A stretch of 64,000 bases of DNA, taken from Verrucosispora sp. NA02020. Its GTDB lineage: Bacteria; Actinomycetota; Actinomycetes; Mycobacteriales; Micromonosporaceae. This document shows, piece by piece, positions 24,958 through 33,099 of this stretch. Location: assembly GCF_013364215.1 (NCBI RefSeq), contig NZ_CP054923.1, positions 6,634,001 through 6,698,000 of the forward strand. The letters are read 5' to 3'. The number at the start of each line of letters is the position of its first letter. Positions within the stretch are counted from its first letter, which is position 1. The notes beneath the pieces were generated by a model that was not told where the DNA came from, did no database searches, and saw only the letters and a program-made list of their open reading frames with translations. A program made the translations under genes and the position numbers.

Positions 24958-26256
24958 TCAGGGGGCGCGGGAGGCGACGACCACCGCGTCCGGCGGGGTG
25001 TCCGGCACGGTGCGCGCGGCGAGGCGGCGGACCGCCGTGTTGAGCACCGCGATCAACGGCACGGCGACCAGGGCGCCGGTGATCCCGGCGAGCACCACGC
25101 CGGCGGCCAGCCCGATGATCACCGCGAGCGGGTGGATGGCCACCGCCCGGCCCATGATCAGCGGCTGGAGGATGTGCCCCTCCACCTGCTGTACGCCGAT
25201 CACCACGCCGAGGATGATCAGCGCGGTCACCGGGCCGCTGTCGACCAGCGCCACCAGCACCGCCACGCCACCGGAGAGGGTGGCGCCGACGATCGGGATG
25301 AACGCACCGAGGAAGACCAGCGCGGCCAGCGGGAACGCGAACGGGATGTCGAAGATGACGAGGAAGATGCCGATGCCGACGGCGTCGATGAACGCGACCA
25401 GCACCGTGGCCCGGACGTAGGCGCCCAGGGTCGCCCAGGAGGCCCGGCCGGCGTCGTCGACCTTCCAGCGTGCCGCCACCGGCAGCAACCGGACCAGGAA
25501 CCGCCAGATGACGGTGCCGTCGCGGAGGAAGAAGAACGCCGCGAAGAGCACCAGGACCGTGCCGGTCAGCACCTCGGCCAGGGTCGCGGCGGTGGAGAGG
25601 GCGCCGCTGGTGAAGCGCTCGGTGTTGTTGTTGACGAACTGCTGGACCTCCTCTATGTACCGGTCGAGGTCGTTGTCGGAGAGGTGCAGCGGCCCGGTCT
25701 TGAGCCAGTCCTGGATCTGTTGCAGGCCCTGGGTCGACTTCGCGGCCAGCTCCGGTACGCCCTTGATGAACTCGTTGACCACCAGGGTCAACGTGCCGAT
25801 CACCGCGGCCAGGCCGGCGACCAGCACCACCGCCGTCGCCAGCGACCTCGGGAACCGGGCCCGCAGCAGCCACCCGACGGCAGGCGCCAGCAACGCCGAC
25901 AGCAGCAGGGCGACGGCGAGCGGAATGATCACGATGCTGATCGTGCTGACGACCTTCACCAGCGCCCAGAACACGACACCGACCACGATCAACCGCCACG
26001 ACCAGCCGGCGGCGATGCGTAACGCGTGCGGCACGTCCGCGTCGTCACGACTGGAGGTGGAGGCGGGCCCGGGCTCCGGGGACTCCTCGTCGACCACGGT
26101 GGCGGTCGGCGACGCCACCGGACCGGGCCGCGACGGCGAGGCCGTAGCGGCGGGCTCCGGGACGTCCGGCGGCCGGTTCCGGGCGGTACGCACCGAATCC
26201 CGACCCGACTCGTACGCGCGACGCACGCGGCTGCGGATCCGCTCGAACCGGCTCAC
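24958..26256 (-). CDS. AI-2E/PerM-family transporter
   Basis: 432 residues. A charged N-terminal tail of ~95 residues is followed by about eight membrane helices in the AI-2E exporter layout: LIVVGVVFWALVKVVSTISIVIIPLAVALLLSALL, a long extracytoplasmic loop (GVPELAAKSTQGLQQIQDWL), then LRDGTVIWRFLVRLLP and the conserved GAFIPIVGATLSGGVAVLVALV and VEGHILQPLIMGRAVAIHPLAVI. Substrates of this family are mostly unknown. GTG 26256 has GGAGG 5 nt upstream; the frame extends further without conserved sequence. Arg-rich and Pro-rich N-terminal tails are common in actinobacterial members. Confidence 0.88.
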   Translation of the reverse strand: MSRFERIRSRVRRAYESGRDSVRTARNRPPDVPEPAATASPSRPGPVASPTATVVDEESPEPGPASTSSRDDADVPHALRIAAGWSWRLIVVGVVFWALVKVVSTISIVIIPLAVALLLSALLAPAVGWLLRARFPRSLATAVVLVAGLAAVIGTLTLVVNEFIKGVPELAAKSTQGLQQIQDWLKTGPLHLSDNDLDRYIEEVQQFVNNNTERFTSGALSTAATLAEVLTGTVLVLFAAFFFLRDGTVIWRFLVRLLPVAARWKVDDAGRASWATLGAYVRATVLVAFIDAVGIGIFLVIFDIPFAFPLAALVFLGAFIPIVGATLSGGVAVLVALVDSGPVTALIILGVVIGVQQVEGHILQPLIMGRAVAIHPLAVIIGLAAGVVLAGITGALVAVPLIAVLNTAVRRLAARTVPDTPPDAVVVASRAP

Positions 26257-26413
26257 GGGCACCTCCAGGCAGATTTCGGCCCGCGCATGGGCGCCAGGGG
26301 CGGACAGGATACGTCCGACCGCTCCACGGTAGGGCAAACTTCCGCCACACATTGCCCCCACGGACGGCTGCCCAACCCGGGTGACCACCGGCGGCGCGCC
26401 GGAGGCGACACGG

Positions 26414-26419
26414 TAGCGT
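26414..26419 (+). promoter_or_regulatory. -10 hexamer (TAGCGT) of the GroES-like gene, leaderless
   Basis: TAGCGT ends 7 nt before GTG 26427. No CIRCE element is present, so this paralogue should be outside HrcA control. Confidence 0.6.
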
Positions 26420-26426
26420 CTGCGGC

Positions 26427-26765
26427 GTGACAGCGGACCCGAATCTCGACTCCGGCCTGCCCATCCGGCTGCTGCACGACCGCGTGCTGGTGCGGGTGGA
26501 GGGAAGCGAGGGCGAGCGCCGTTCCACCGCCGGCATCGTGATCCCCGCGACCGCAGCCGTGGGCAAGCGCCTGGCCTGGGCCACCGCCGTGGGAGTCGGG
26601 CCGCACGTTCGCTCGATCGTCTCCGGCGACCGGGTGCTCTTCGACCCGGACGACCGCTCGGAGGTGGAGTTGCACGGGCGCGGCTACGTGCTGCTGCGCG
26701 AGCGTGACGTGCACGCGGTGGCCGCCGAGCGGGTCGAGGAGGACGCCACCGGGCTCTATCTGTGA
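26427..26765 (+). CDS. GroES-like co-chaperone paralogue
   Basis: 112 residues with the GroES beta-barrel: LLHDRVLVRVEGSEGERRSTAGIVIPATA, WATAVGVGPHVRSIVSGDRVLFDPDD and ELHGRGYVLLRERDVHAV. The mobile-loop region is altered relative to canonical GroES (ERRSTAGIVIPATAAVGKRLAWATA rather than KTxGGIVLP plus an adjacent KPxEG), and extra residues flank both ends. It is not next to groEL. It may be a divergent co-chaperonin or a regulator of a GroEL paralogue, which is inference. Confidence 0.85.
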   Translation: MTADPNLDSGLPIRLLHDRVLVRVEGSEGERRSTAGIVIPATAAVGKRLAWATAVGVGPHVRSIVSGDRVLFDPDDRSEVELHGRGYVLLRERDVHAVAAERVEEDATGLYL

Positions 26766-26926
26766 CCCCGGCGGCACCGAGACACCCGAAGGCACCAGGA
26801 CACCCGGCGACGACTGCGCCCCTCGTGGGCTGCCCGACCGTCCCCGGACGGCACTGACACCGTCCGCGTCGTTTGCCACGCTCCCCGGCGGGAAGCCAGC
26901 CGCACCACCGGCCCTGGGGAGGGACG

Positions 26927-27094
26927 ATGCCGGTATTCGTGAAGAAGGTGCTGGCCTGGGGCAGCCTCGCGTTCCTGATCTATTTCATGGCCTTCCGGCC
27001 GGAGGGCGCCGCCCAGATGTTCCGGTCGATCGGAGCGGCCCTGATGATGATGGCGCAGGGGCTCGGGGACTTCCTGACCAGCCTGATGGCCTGA
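26927..27094 (+). CDS. 55-residue single-pass membrane protein
   Basis: Start ATG 26927 has GGGGAGGG 4-10 nt upstream. The product has a short basic N-terminus (PVFVKK), a hydrophobic helix (VLAWGSLAFLIYFMAF) and a second amphipathic helix rich in Met (AALMMMAQGLGDFLTSLMA). I do not recognise a characterised family. It converges with the PrsW-like gene, 16 nt apart. Confidence 0.65.
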   Translation: MPVFVKKVLAWGSLAFLIYFMAFRPEGAAQMFRSIGAALMMMAQGLGDFLTSLMA

Positions 27095-27110
27095 CCGGGC
27101 ACCCGTCCGC

Positions 27111-28568
27111 TCAGCGGTGGCCCGGCGGCCAGTGCGCGGGCGGGTGCTGCCCGTGCCAGCCGTACGGGCCGTACCCGGCGGGGTAGGCGGGCGGCGGTGG
27201 GGGCGGGGGCGTGAGCACCACCGGGATGGGCACCACCGGCTCGTCCGGTGCCTCGACCGCCCGCTGGGAGCCGTCCGGGAAGCGCAGGTGGTACCGCTCG
27301 CCGTCCCAGACTCCCACCGGGGTCTGCGGATCCCGGCCCACGAAGTACGACCGGTACAGGCTGATCGAGTCCAGTAGCTCCCGTTCCTCCCGCGCCGTCC
27401 GTTCCCGGTCGGCGGGCCGACGGTCCAGGCCCCGCGTCACACCGTCGCGCAACAGCGCCAACCGGGTCGCCGCGAACTGGTAGCCGCGCATCGCCCGCAG
27501 CCCGGCCTCGCCACCCACCCGCTGGGCCCACACCCGGGCCGCGTGCCGCCGCCCGAGGCTGCTCAACGCCGCCACCTCCGGCGGGGTCAGCCAGCCGGCG
27601 CGGACGTAGTCGGGCAGGGTCCGCTCGGTGAGCCGGCCCTCCCAGGCCCTCAGCCAGACCGCGAAACCGACCATGCCGAAGAAGATCGGCACCATCACCC
27701 CGACGATGCCGACCACCGAGATCAGCACCTCGCCGGTGGCCTCGGCCAGCGTCGGCAGCAGGTTCCACGCGCCGTGCAGCATCATCGCCAGCAGCAGACC
27801 GGCGACCGGGGCGAAGAAACGGACCCGCCGGTCCGCCGCCCGGGCGGCGATACCGAGCCCGATACCCGCCAACGAGGTGAACAGTGGGTGGGCGAAGCCG
27901 AACAGCAGGATCCGGCCGATGAAGATGGCGATGACCTGCTGCGCACCGGTCGCCGGGCCGTACTGCTCGACGCCGGAGGCGTACCCGAGGCCGCCGAGGT
28001 AGAGGATGTTCTCCACCATCGCGAAGCCGATCGCGGAGAGTCCGCAGTAGACCAGCCCGTCGGTGATGCCCGACCACTCCCGCCGCCGGAAGATCAGCAG
28101 CAGGATCGGGCCGAGGGTCTTGGTCAGCTCCTCGATGAACGGCGCGACCAGCACCGCGGTCAGACCGGCGGGCAGTCCCTGGTCGTCGAACCAGTTGGCG
28201 GCCGTCTCGTTCACCAGCAACGAGATCGAGGTGGAGACGAAGGCACCCCACGCGAAGCAGAAGACGAGGTATTTCAACGGCTCCGGCTCGTACCGGTCGA
28301 GCCAGAGGAAGCAGGCCACCAGCACCGGGACCGGCAGGATCGCGGCGGCCGTACCGACCAGCAACGCCTCCCCGCCGAGACTGGCACCGAGCGTGAAGAT
28401 GATGAAGATCGCGCTGGCCGCGATCACCAGGATCACCCCGGCCAGCACCAGCGCCCGCCGCCAGCGGAACCGGCGACGCGGCATGCCGGGCGTACCGGGG
28501 CCACCGGGTGGCGCGCCGGGCACGGGAGGCGACGGCGGCAGGTATCCGCCGGACGGGGTGTCGGCCAT
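27111..28568 (-). CDS. PrsW-family intramembrane metalloprotease
   Basis: 485 residues. A Pro-rich N-terminal tail (~35) is followed by about eight membrane helices. The PrsW signatures are FIEELTKTLGPILLL (EExxK), LLFGFAHPLFTSLAGIGLG (the HxxF/His motif) and MLHGAWNLLP (HxxWN). Such glutamic-type or metal-dependent proteases cleave membrane proteins; Bacillus PrsW acts on an anti-sigma factor. The C-terminal ~130 residues are a soluble tail ending in a Pro/Tyr/Gly-rich region. ATG 28568 is 6 nt after TACGCT. No anti-sigma factor gene is near, so the substrate is unknown. Confidence 0.88.
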   Translation of the reverse strand: MADTPSGGYLPPSPPVPGAPPGGPGTPGMPRRRFRWRRALVLAGVILVIAASAIFIIFTLGASLGGEALLVGTAAAILPVPVLVACFLWLDRYEPEPLKYLVFCFAWGAFVSTSISLLVNETAANWFDDQGLPAGLTAVLVAPFIEELTKTLGPILLLIFRRREWSGITDGLVYCGLSAIGFAMVENILYLGGLGYASGVEQYGPATGAQQVIAIFIGRILLFGFAHPLFTSLAGIGLGIAARAADRRVRFFAPVAGLLLAMMLHGAWNLLPTLAEATGEVLISVVGIVGVMVPIFFGMVGFAVWLRAWEGRLTERTLPDYVRAGWLTPPEVAALSSLGRRHAARVWAQRVGGEAGLRAMRGYQFAATRLALLRDGVTRGLDRRPADRERTAREERELLDSISLYRSYFVGRDPQTPVGVWDGERYHLRFPDGSQRAVEAPDEPVVPIPVVLTPPPPPPPAYPAGYGPYGWHGQHPPAHWPPGHR

Positions 28569-28574
28569 GCGGTC

Positions 28575-28580
28575 AGCGTA
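28575..28580 (-). promoter_or_regulatory. -10 hexamer (TACGCT) of the PrsW-like gene, leaderless
   Basis: On the minus strand TACGCT ends 6 nt before ATG 28568. Confidence 0.65.
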
Positions 28581-28628
28581 GTCATGCCGAGCCCACCCGG
28601 CCCGGCGCATCGGCACCCCGCCCCCGGC

Positions 28629-29891
28629 TCAGCCGACCGGGGGTGCGGTGGGCGCCTTGGCGGCCGGTTCCGGGCCGGACGGCGCACCCGGCCGGTCCAG
28701 CTCACCGAAGGACTGCCGGACCAGCCGGTTCGCCTCCTCCTGGCTGATCCCCGACGCCACCATCAGGTCGCTGGCGGTGGTACGCACCTGGGCCACCACC
28801 ACGCTGCCGGAGAACCCGACCCCCTCGGCGTACGCCCGGCCGGCCTCGCTGACCGCGCGCAGCGACCGTTCCCGGGCCTGCTCGGGCTCCTCGCCCTGGG
28901 CGAACTCCTTCTTGAGCAGACGGACCGACTCGGCGAGGTGTGCGATCGCGTCCGGCATCGGCCCCGGGACCGGTTCGTCGTCCTCGACGAGGGTGACGGC
29001 CCGCCGGATCAGCGTGCCGCTGTTGCGCATCGCCCGGTCGATCGGCTCGGCCGCCTCCGCGTAGTGGGTCAGTTCGCTGCGCCGGTGCCAGCGTGCCGGG
29101 GAGAGCAGGGCGGTCTCCTTCGCCCCCTCGATCGCCTCGCTGAGTGCGGACAGTTCCTCCTTGTTGTTCCGCAGCCGGTCCAGCGCCTCCTGGATCCGGT
29201 CGCGGTCCCGGTCGCGCAGGCCGCCGGCGGCGTTGTCGAGTTGCTCGGCGAGCAGGTCCAGGGCCGGCCGGGCGGCGCGGTTGAGCACCCGTAGCGGGTT
29301 GAGCGGCAGCAGGACGGCGGTGACCAGCAACGCGATGCTGCCGCCGACGAGCGCGTCGATGAACCGGGGGATCTCCAGGTCCTCGACGGAGGGGCTGAGC
29401 GTCGCGATCAGCACCGCGGTGGCCGCCGCCTGGATGACGATGGCGACGCTGCCACCGGCGAAGATGGTGAGCAGGATCGCCGAGGTGACGATCAACGCGA
29501 GCTGCCACGGACCGGTGCCCAGGAAATAGACCAGCAGGTCGCCGACGAACACCCCGACACCCACCCCGATGATCAGCTCGGCGGTCCGGCGGAACCGCTG
29601 GCCCACCGAGACGGCGAGGGTGCCGACCGCCGAGATCGGGGCGAAGACCGGCTGCGGGTTGCCCAGCAGTTCGTGCGCGGCCACCCAGGCCAGCCCGGCC
29701 GCGAGACCCGCCTGGAGGGCCAGGGCGAGCGACATCCGGACCCGGTGCAGGCGGTCCTTGAGGGTGGCCTTGCCCCGGTGGTGCAGTTGCGCCACCGTCT
29801 CCGCGATCCGCTGGGTGTCCACGTCCGACAGGCCGTCCCGCATGCGGTTGCCGCGTAGCAGGGTGAATCGTCGGTCCCGGGCCACCGCCAT
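28629..29891 (-). CDS. FUSC-family aromatic-acid-exporter-like membrane protein
   Basis: 420 residues. About six membrane helices lie in the N-terminal half, beginning MSLALALQAGLAAGLAWVAAHELLG. The FUSC-type segment PVFAPISAVGTLAVSVGQRFRRTAELIIGVGVGVFVG is typical of the FusC/ArAE superfamily. The C-terminal half is a soluble coiled region (DRDRIQEALDRLRNNKEELSALSEAIEGAKE). Substrates are unknown; plant or phenolic acids are exported by some relatives. The start is uncertain: ATG 29891 is used, with ATG 29843 as an alternative closer to the conserved part. Confidence 0.82.
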   Translation of the reverse strand: MAVARDRRFTLLRGNRMRDGLSDVDTQRIAETVAQLHHRGKATLKDRLHRVRMSLALALQAGLAAGLAWVAAHELLGNPQPVFAPISAVGTLAVSVGQRFRRTAELIIGVGVGVFVGDLLVYFLGTGPWQLALIVTSAILLTIFAGGSVAIVIQAAATAVLIATLSPSVEDLEIPRFIDALVGGSIALLVTAVLLPLNPLRVLNRAARPALDLLAEQLDNAAGGLRDRDRDRIQEALDRLRNNKEELSALSEAIEGAKETALLSPARWHRRSELTHYAEAAEPIDRAMRNSGTLIRRAVTLVEDDEPVPGPMPDAIAHLAESVRLLKKEFAQGEEPEQARERSLRAVSEAGRAYAEGVGFSGSVVVAQVRTTASDLMVASGISQEEANRLVRQSFGELDRPGAPSGPEPAAKAPTAPPVG

Positions 29892-30079
29892 GGCCGCGAC
29901 TACCCGCCGCACGTCGGGACATTCCTCGCCGACCGGGTGCATCCTCCCGTCGGGTGACGGTCCGCCCGTCCCGGAACACTGCCGGACGCGACGCCCGCCG
30001 GAGGCGGTTCGGGCCGGGCCGGCACGGATCCGGAACCGCCGCGACGCGGACTCCCGGCCGGTGCGGCAGACTCGTCCGG

Positions 30080-30751
30080 GTGACGGGGTTGACGCACCGG
30101 TGGCGCGCTGCCGCCCTCTCGGCGGGCGCGACCCGGCCGACGGCGGTGGACGACGCCGGGGCCGAGCTGGTCGCCCGGTGGCAGGAGCCGCACCGCCACT
30201 ACCACACCCTCGCCCACCTGACCGCCGTGCTCGACGTCGTCGACCGGTACGCACCCGCCGCGCACCAGCCCGATCTGGTCCGGCTCGCCGCCTGGTGCCA
30301 CGACGCGGTGTACGACCCCCGGGCGCCCGGCGACCGCAACGAACGTGACAGCGCGGCGCTCGCGGAGGTCCTGCTCACCCGGGTCGGGCTGCCCGCCGCC
30401 GAGGTGGCCGAGGTCGGCCGGTTGGTCCTGCTCACCGCCGGGCACGCGGTGGACCCGGCGGACGCCGACGGCGTACTGCTCTGCGACGCCGACCTGGCGG
30501 TGCTGGCCGCACCCGAGCCGGAGTACGACAGGTACGCGGCGGCGATCCGGCGGGAGTACGCCCACGTGCCGGAGCCGGACTACCGGGTCGGTCGGGCCCG
30601 GGTGCTCTCCGGGCTGATCGCCCTGCCCACGCTGTTCCGGTCAGCTCCGCTGGCCGACGCCGGACAGGCGCGGGCCCGGGCCAACCTGACCCGCGAGCTG
30701 GCCGCCCTCACCGGCCGGGAACCGGGCGGCGAGGTGTTTGGGGCGACGTAG
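30080..30751 (+). CDS. HD-superfamily phosphohydrolase-like protein
   Basis: 223 residues. The N-terminal RHYHTLAHLTAVLDVVD and the following AAWCHDAVYDPRAPGDRNERDSA supply the His and HD metal ligands of the predicted HD family (COG4339-type). Later LCDADLAVLAAPEPEYDRYAAAIRREYAHV carries a further conserved Asp. It is a cytosolic metal-dependent hydrolase; the substrate is unknown. GTG 30080 is used, 7 nt after a weak CAGACT hexamer. Its 3' end overlaps the convergent DUF4031 gene by 111 nt. Confidence 0.83.
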   Translation: MTGLTHRWRAAALSAGATRPTAVDDAGAELVARWQEPHRHYHTLAHLTAVLDVVDRYAPAAHQPDLVRLAAWCHDAVYDPRAPGDRNERDSAALAEVLLTRVGLPAAEVAEVGRLVLLTAGHAVDPADADGVLLCDADLAVLAAPEPEYDRYAAAIRREYAHVPEPDYRVGRARVLSGLIALPTLFRSAPLADAGQARARANLTRELAALTGREPGGEVFGAT

Positions 30752-30985
30752 GCCGGTGGCCCGCAGGAGCCGGGCGATCTCGCGGCTCGGCACCACCTGC
30801 GCGCCGAGCCAGACCGCCATCGCGAAGCGTTCCGCCGGGATGTCGTAGTGGTCCCGGTCGAAGCCGCGCCGGGGCGCACCGAGCGCCTCGGCGAAGGCGT
30901 GCAGCTCGGCGACGGAGACGTCACTGATCAGGTGGGACCAGAGTCGACCCCGTGCCGGCCAGGCCGGCCGGTCCACGTAGATCAC
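30641..30985 (-). CDS. DUF4031 protein
   Basis: 114 residues. The core VIYVDRPAWPARGRLWSHLISDVSVAELHAFAEALG plus RGFDRDHYDIPAERFAMAVWLGAQVV is the DUF4031 signature. The function is unknown. GTG 30985 is chosen because TACCGT lies 7 nt upstream on the minus strand and the family begins at this VIYVDRP segment. The last ~35 residues (after RRPKHLAARF) lie within the convergent overlap with the HD-protein gene and appear less constrained. Confidence 0.8.
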   Translation of the reverse strand: MIYVDRPAWPARGRLWSHLISDVSVAELHAFAEALGAPRRGFDRDHYDIPAERFAMAVWLGAQVVPSREIARLLRATGLRRPKHLAARFPAGEGGQLAGQVGPGPRLSGVGQRS

Positions 30986-30992
30986 GGCAGCC

Positions 30993-30998
30993 ACGGTA
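30993..30998 (-). promoter_or_regulatory. -10 hexamer (TACCGT) of the DUF4031 gene, leaderless
   Basis: On the minus strand TACCGT ends 7 nt before GTG 30985. Confidence 0.6.
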
Positions 30999-31040
30999 CC
31001 CGGCGGCGACCCGAGGTTGATGATCACCATCGGCCGGTCG

Positions 31041-31046
31041 TAGCCT
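31041..31046 (+). promoter_or_regulatory. -10 hexamer (TAGCCT) of the FAD-oxidase gene, leaderless
   Basis: TAGCCT ends 7 nt before ATG 31054. Confidence 0.6.
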
Positions 31047-31053
31047 CGGCCCC

Positions 31054-32448
31054 ATGGCCAGCCTCCTCGACGACCTCCGCGCCGCGCTCGGCCCGGACGC
31101 GGTCCTCACCGACCCGGACCTGCTGCGCGGGCACGAGCGGGACGAGGCCGACCTGTGCGCGTCCGGCACCCCACTGGCGGTCGTCCGGCCGCGCAGCACC
31201 GAGGAGGTGGCCGCCGTGGTCCGGGCGGCCGGGCGGCACGGCGTACCCGTGGTGCCGCAGGGCGCGCGGACCGGTCTGGCCGGCGCGGCGAACGCCGTCG
31301 CGGGCGCGGTGGTGTTGAGCACGGTGGCGATGGACACCATCCTGGAGATCGACCCGGTGAGTCGGATCGCGGCGGTCCAGCCCGGCGTGGTCAACGCGGC
31401 GCTCAGCGCCGCCGTGGCCGAGCAGGGCCTGTGGTATCCGCCGGACCCGGGTTCCTGGGAGTCGTCCACGATCGGCGGCAACGTCGCCACCAACGCGGGC
31501 GGGATGTGCTGCGTCAAGTACGGCGTCACCACCGAGTACGTGCTCGGCCTGGAGGTGGTGCTCGCCTCCGGTGAGGTGCTGCGCACCGGCCGGCGTACCG
31601 CCAAGGGGGTCGCCGGGTACGACCTCACCCGGCTCTTCGTCGGCTCCGAGGGCACCCTCGGGGTGGTCACCGAGGTGACCGTGGCGCTGCGGCCCGCTCC
31701 GGCGGAGTCGTTGACGATGGTGGCGGTCTTCGGCTCCACCGCCGAGGCGGGCGACGCGGTGGCCCGGATCGCCGCCCGTGGCCTCTCCCCCAGCCTGCTC
31801 GAACTGCTCGACCGCACCCACCTGGTGGCGATCGAGGCGTACCGGCCGATGGGGTTGCGCACCGACGCCGAGGCGCTGCTGCTGGCCGCCGCCGACACCG
31901 GTCCCCGCGCCGCCGAGGACCTGGCCGAGCTGGCCGCCGTCTGCACGGCGGCCGGTGCCGCCGAGGTGTACGCGGCCACCGACGCGGTGGAGGCCGCCGC
32001 CCTCCTCCAGGCCCGACGCCTGGCGCACCCGGCGATGGAGAAGTACGCCTCGGACACGTATCCGGACGGCAACGGTGGGCTGATCATCGACGACGTGGCG
32101 GTGCCCCGGGCGGCGTTGGCCGCGCTGCTCGACGGGGTCGCCCGGATCGCCGCCGAGTGCCGGGTGCCGATCGGTGTGGTCGGTCACGCCGGTGACGGAA
32201 ACATGCACCCCAACATCGTGGTCGACCGGGCCGATCCGGCCAGTCTGGAGCGGGGCCGCCGGGCCTTCGACGAGATCATGCGACTCGGCCTGGCACTCGG
32301 CGGCACCTGCACCGGCGAGCACGGCGTCGGGCTGCTCAAGCGGGAGTGGCTGGCCCGCGAGATCGGGCCGGTGGGCGTCCGGGTGCATCAGGCGATCAAG
32401 GACGCACTCGACCCGGCCGGGCTGCTCAACCCCGGCAAGGTGCTCTGA
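31054..32448 (+). CDS. FAD-linked oxidase, GlcD / D-lactate dehydrogenase-like
   Basis: 464 residues. The PCMH-type FAD domain shows PVVPQGARTGLAGAANAV, PPDPGSWESSTIGGNVATNAGG and KYGVTTEYVLGLEVVLASGEVLRTGRRTAKGVAGYDLTRLFVGSEGTLGVVTE. The C-terminal cap shows VVGHAGDGNMHPNIVVD and TCTGEHGVGLLKREWL with the metal/substrate His residues. It oxidises a 2-hydroxy acid such as glycolate or D-lactate at the membrane face; which one is not resolved. The GlcE and GlcF subunits are absent nearby, favouring a single-subunit D-2-hydroxyacid dehydrogenase. Confidence 0.9.
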   Translation: MASLLDDLRAALGPDAVLTDPDLLRGHERDEADLCASGTPLAVVRPRSTEEVAAVVRAAGRHGVPVVPQGARTGLAGAANAVAGAVVLSTVAMDTILEIDPVSRIAAVQPGVVNAALSAAVAEQGLWYPPDPGSWESSTIGGNVATNAGGMCCVKYGVTTEYVLGLEVVLASGEVLRTGRRTAKGVAGYDLTRLFVGSEGTLGVVTEVTVALRPAPAESLTMVAVFGSTAEAGDAVARIAARGLSPSLLELLDRTHLVAIEAYRPMGLRTDAEALLLAAADTGPRAAEDLAELAAVCTAAGAAEVYAATDAVEAAALLQARRLAHPAMEKYASDTYPDGNGGLIIDDVAVPRAALAALLDGVARIAAECRVPIGVVGHAGDGNMHPNIVVDRADPASLERGRRAFDEIMRLGLALGGTCTGEHGVGLLKREWLAREIGPVGVRVHQAIKDALDPAGLLNPGKVL

Positions 32449-32488
32449 TCCGGGCCGTCCGGGGGCGGGGTGCTTCTGACGGGCCGCC

Positions 32489-33016
32489 TCAGCCGACCAT
32501 CTCGGCCGGGGTGTTCTGGGTGAGCAGCAGCAGGATCTCCTCGGCCACCTCGGGTCGTTCCTCGCCGGGGCAGTCCTGCGAGGTGATCAGGCCCGCCGAG
32601 GTGAGCAGGCTGGACGTCAACGCGCCGACGCAGGTGACCCGGTAACCCCGGGCCTCGTCGGTCTCCCGGGCCAGCCTCGGATCGGCGAGCAACTGCTGCA
32701 ACCGCTCGCGGAGTTCCTCGTTGAGTGTGCCGGTCGAGGTGACGCCGTCGCCGGCACAGTCGATGCACTCCCAGCGGCCGTCGGGGGTCACGTTCAGGGT
32801 GCGCAGCGGCCCGTCGCTGCCGAGGTTCTGCAACAGGCTGACCCGCCCCTGGCCGCTGGTCGCGGCGCCGCCGGCACCCGGCTGGTCGGCGGCCGGTCCG
32901 CTCACCGACGTCTCCGGTTCGGCGCGCTGGCCGAACGGGGCGCATCCGCTCAGGGCGACCACCACCAGGGCGGTGACGGGCAGGGACAGCAGCCGTGACC
33001 AGGGTTGCGCTATCAC
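32489..33016 (-). CDS. Lipoprotein of unknown function
   Basis: 175 residues. The signal peptide ends in the lipobox LSGC (VVALSGC, Cys at residue 25), so the mature protein is lipid-anchored outside. The body has four Cys (WECIDC, VTCVG, QDCPG) that could pair as disulfides, the first within DGRWECIDCAGDG. Some such actinobacterial lipoproteins carry this WECxxC pattern, but I do not know a function. GTG 33016 lies 6 nt after TAAGTT, with an inverted repeat just upstream of that hexamer. Confidence 0.82.
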   Translation of the reverse strand: MIAQPWSRLLSLPVTALVVVALSGCAPFGQRAEPETSVSGPAADQPGAGGAATSGQGRVSLLQNLGSDGPLRTLNVTPDGRWECIDCAGDGVTSTGTLNEELRERLQQLLADPRLARETDEARGYRVTCVGALTSSLLTSAGLITSQDCPGEERPEVAEEILLLLTQNTPAEMVG

Positions 33017-33022
33017 GCGCGG

Positions 33023-33045
33023 AACTTACCCTACCGTAGGTAGGG
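33023..33045 (-). promoter_or_regulatory. Leaderless promoter with an adjacent 7-bp inverted repeat
   Basis: On the minus strand TAAGTT (33023-33028) ends 6 nt before GTG 33016. Immediately upstream, CCCTACC-GTA-GGTAGGG (33029-33045) is a perfect inverted repeat abutting the -10, a position suited to a repressor. Confidence 0.55.
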
Positions 33046-33099
33046 CACGGAACCGTCCGGACGGACATCCACCGGCAGCGATATCCAGAATGGACCTGG

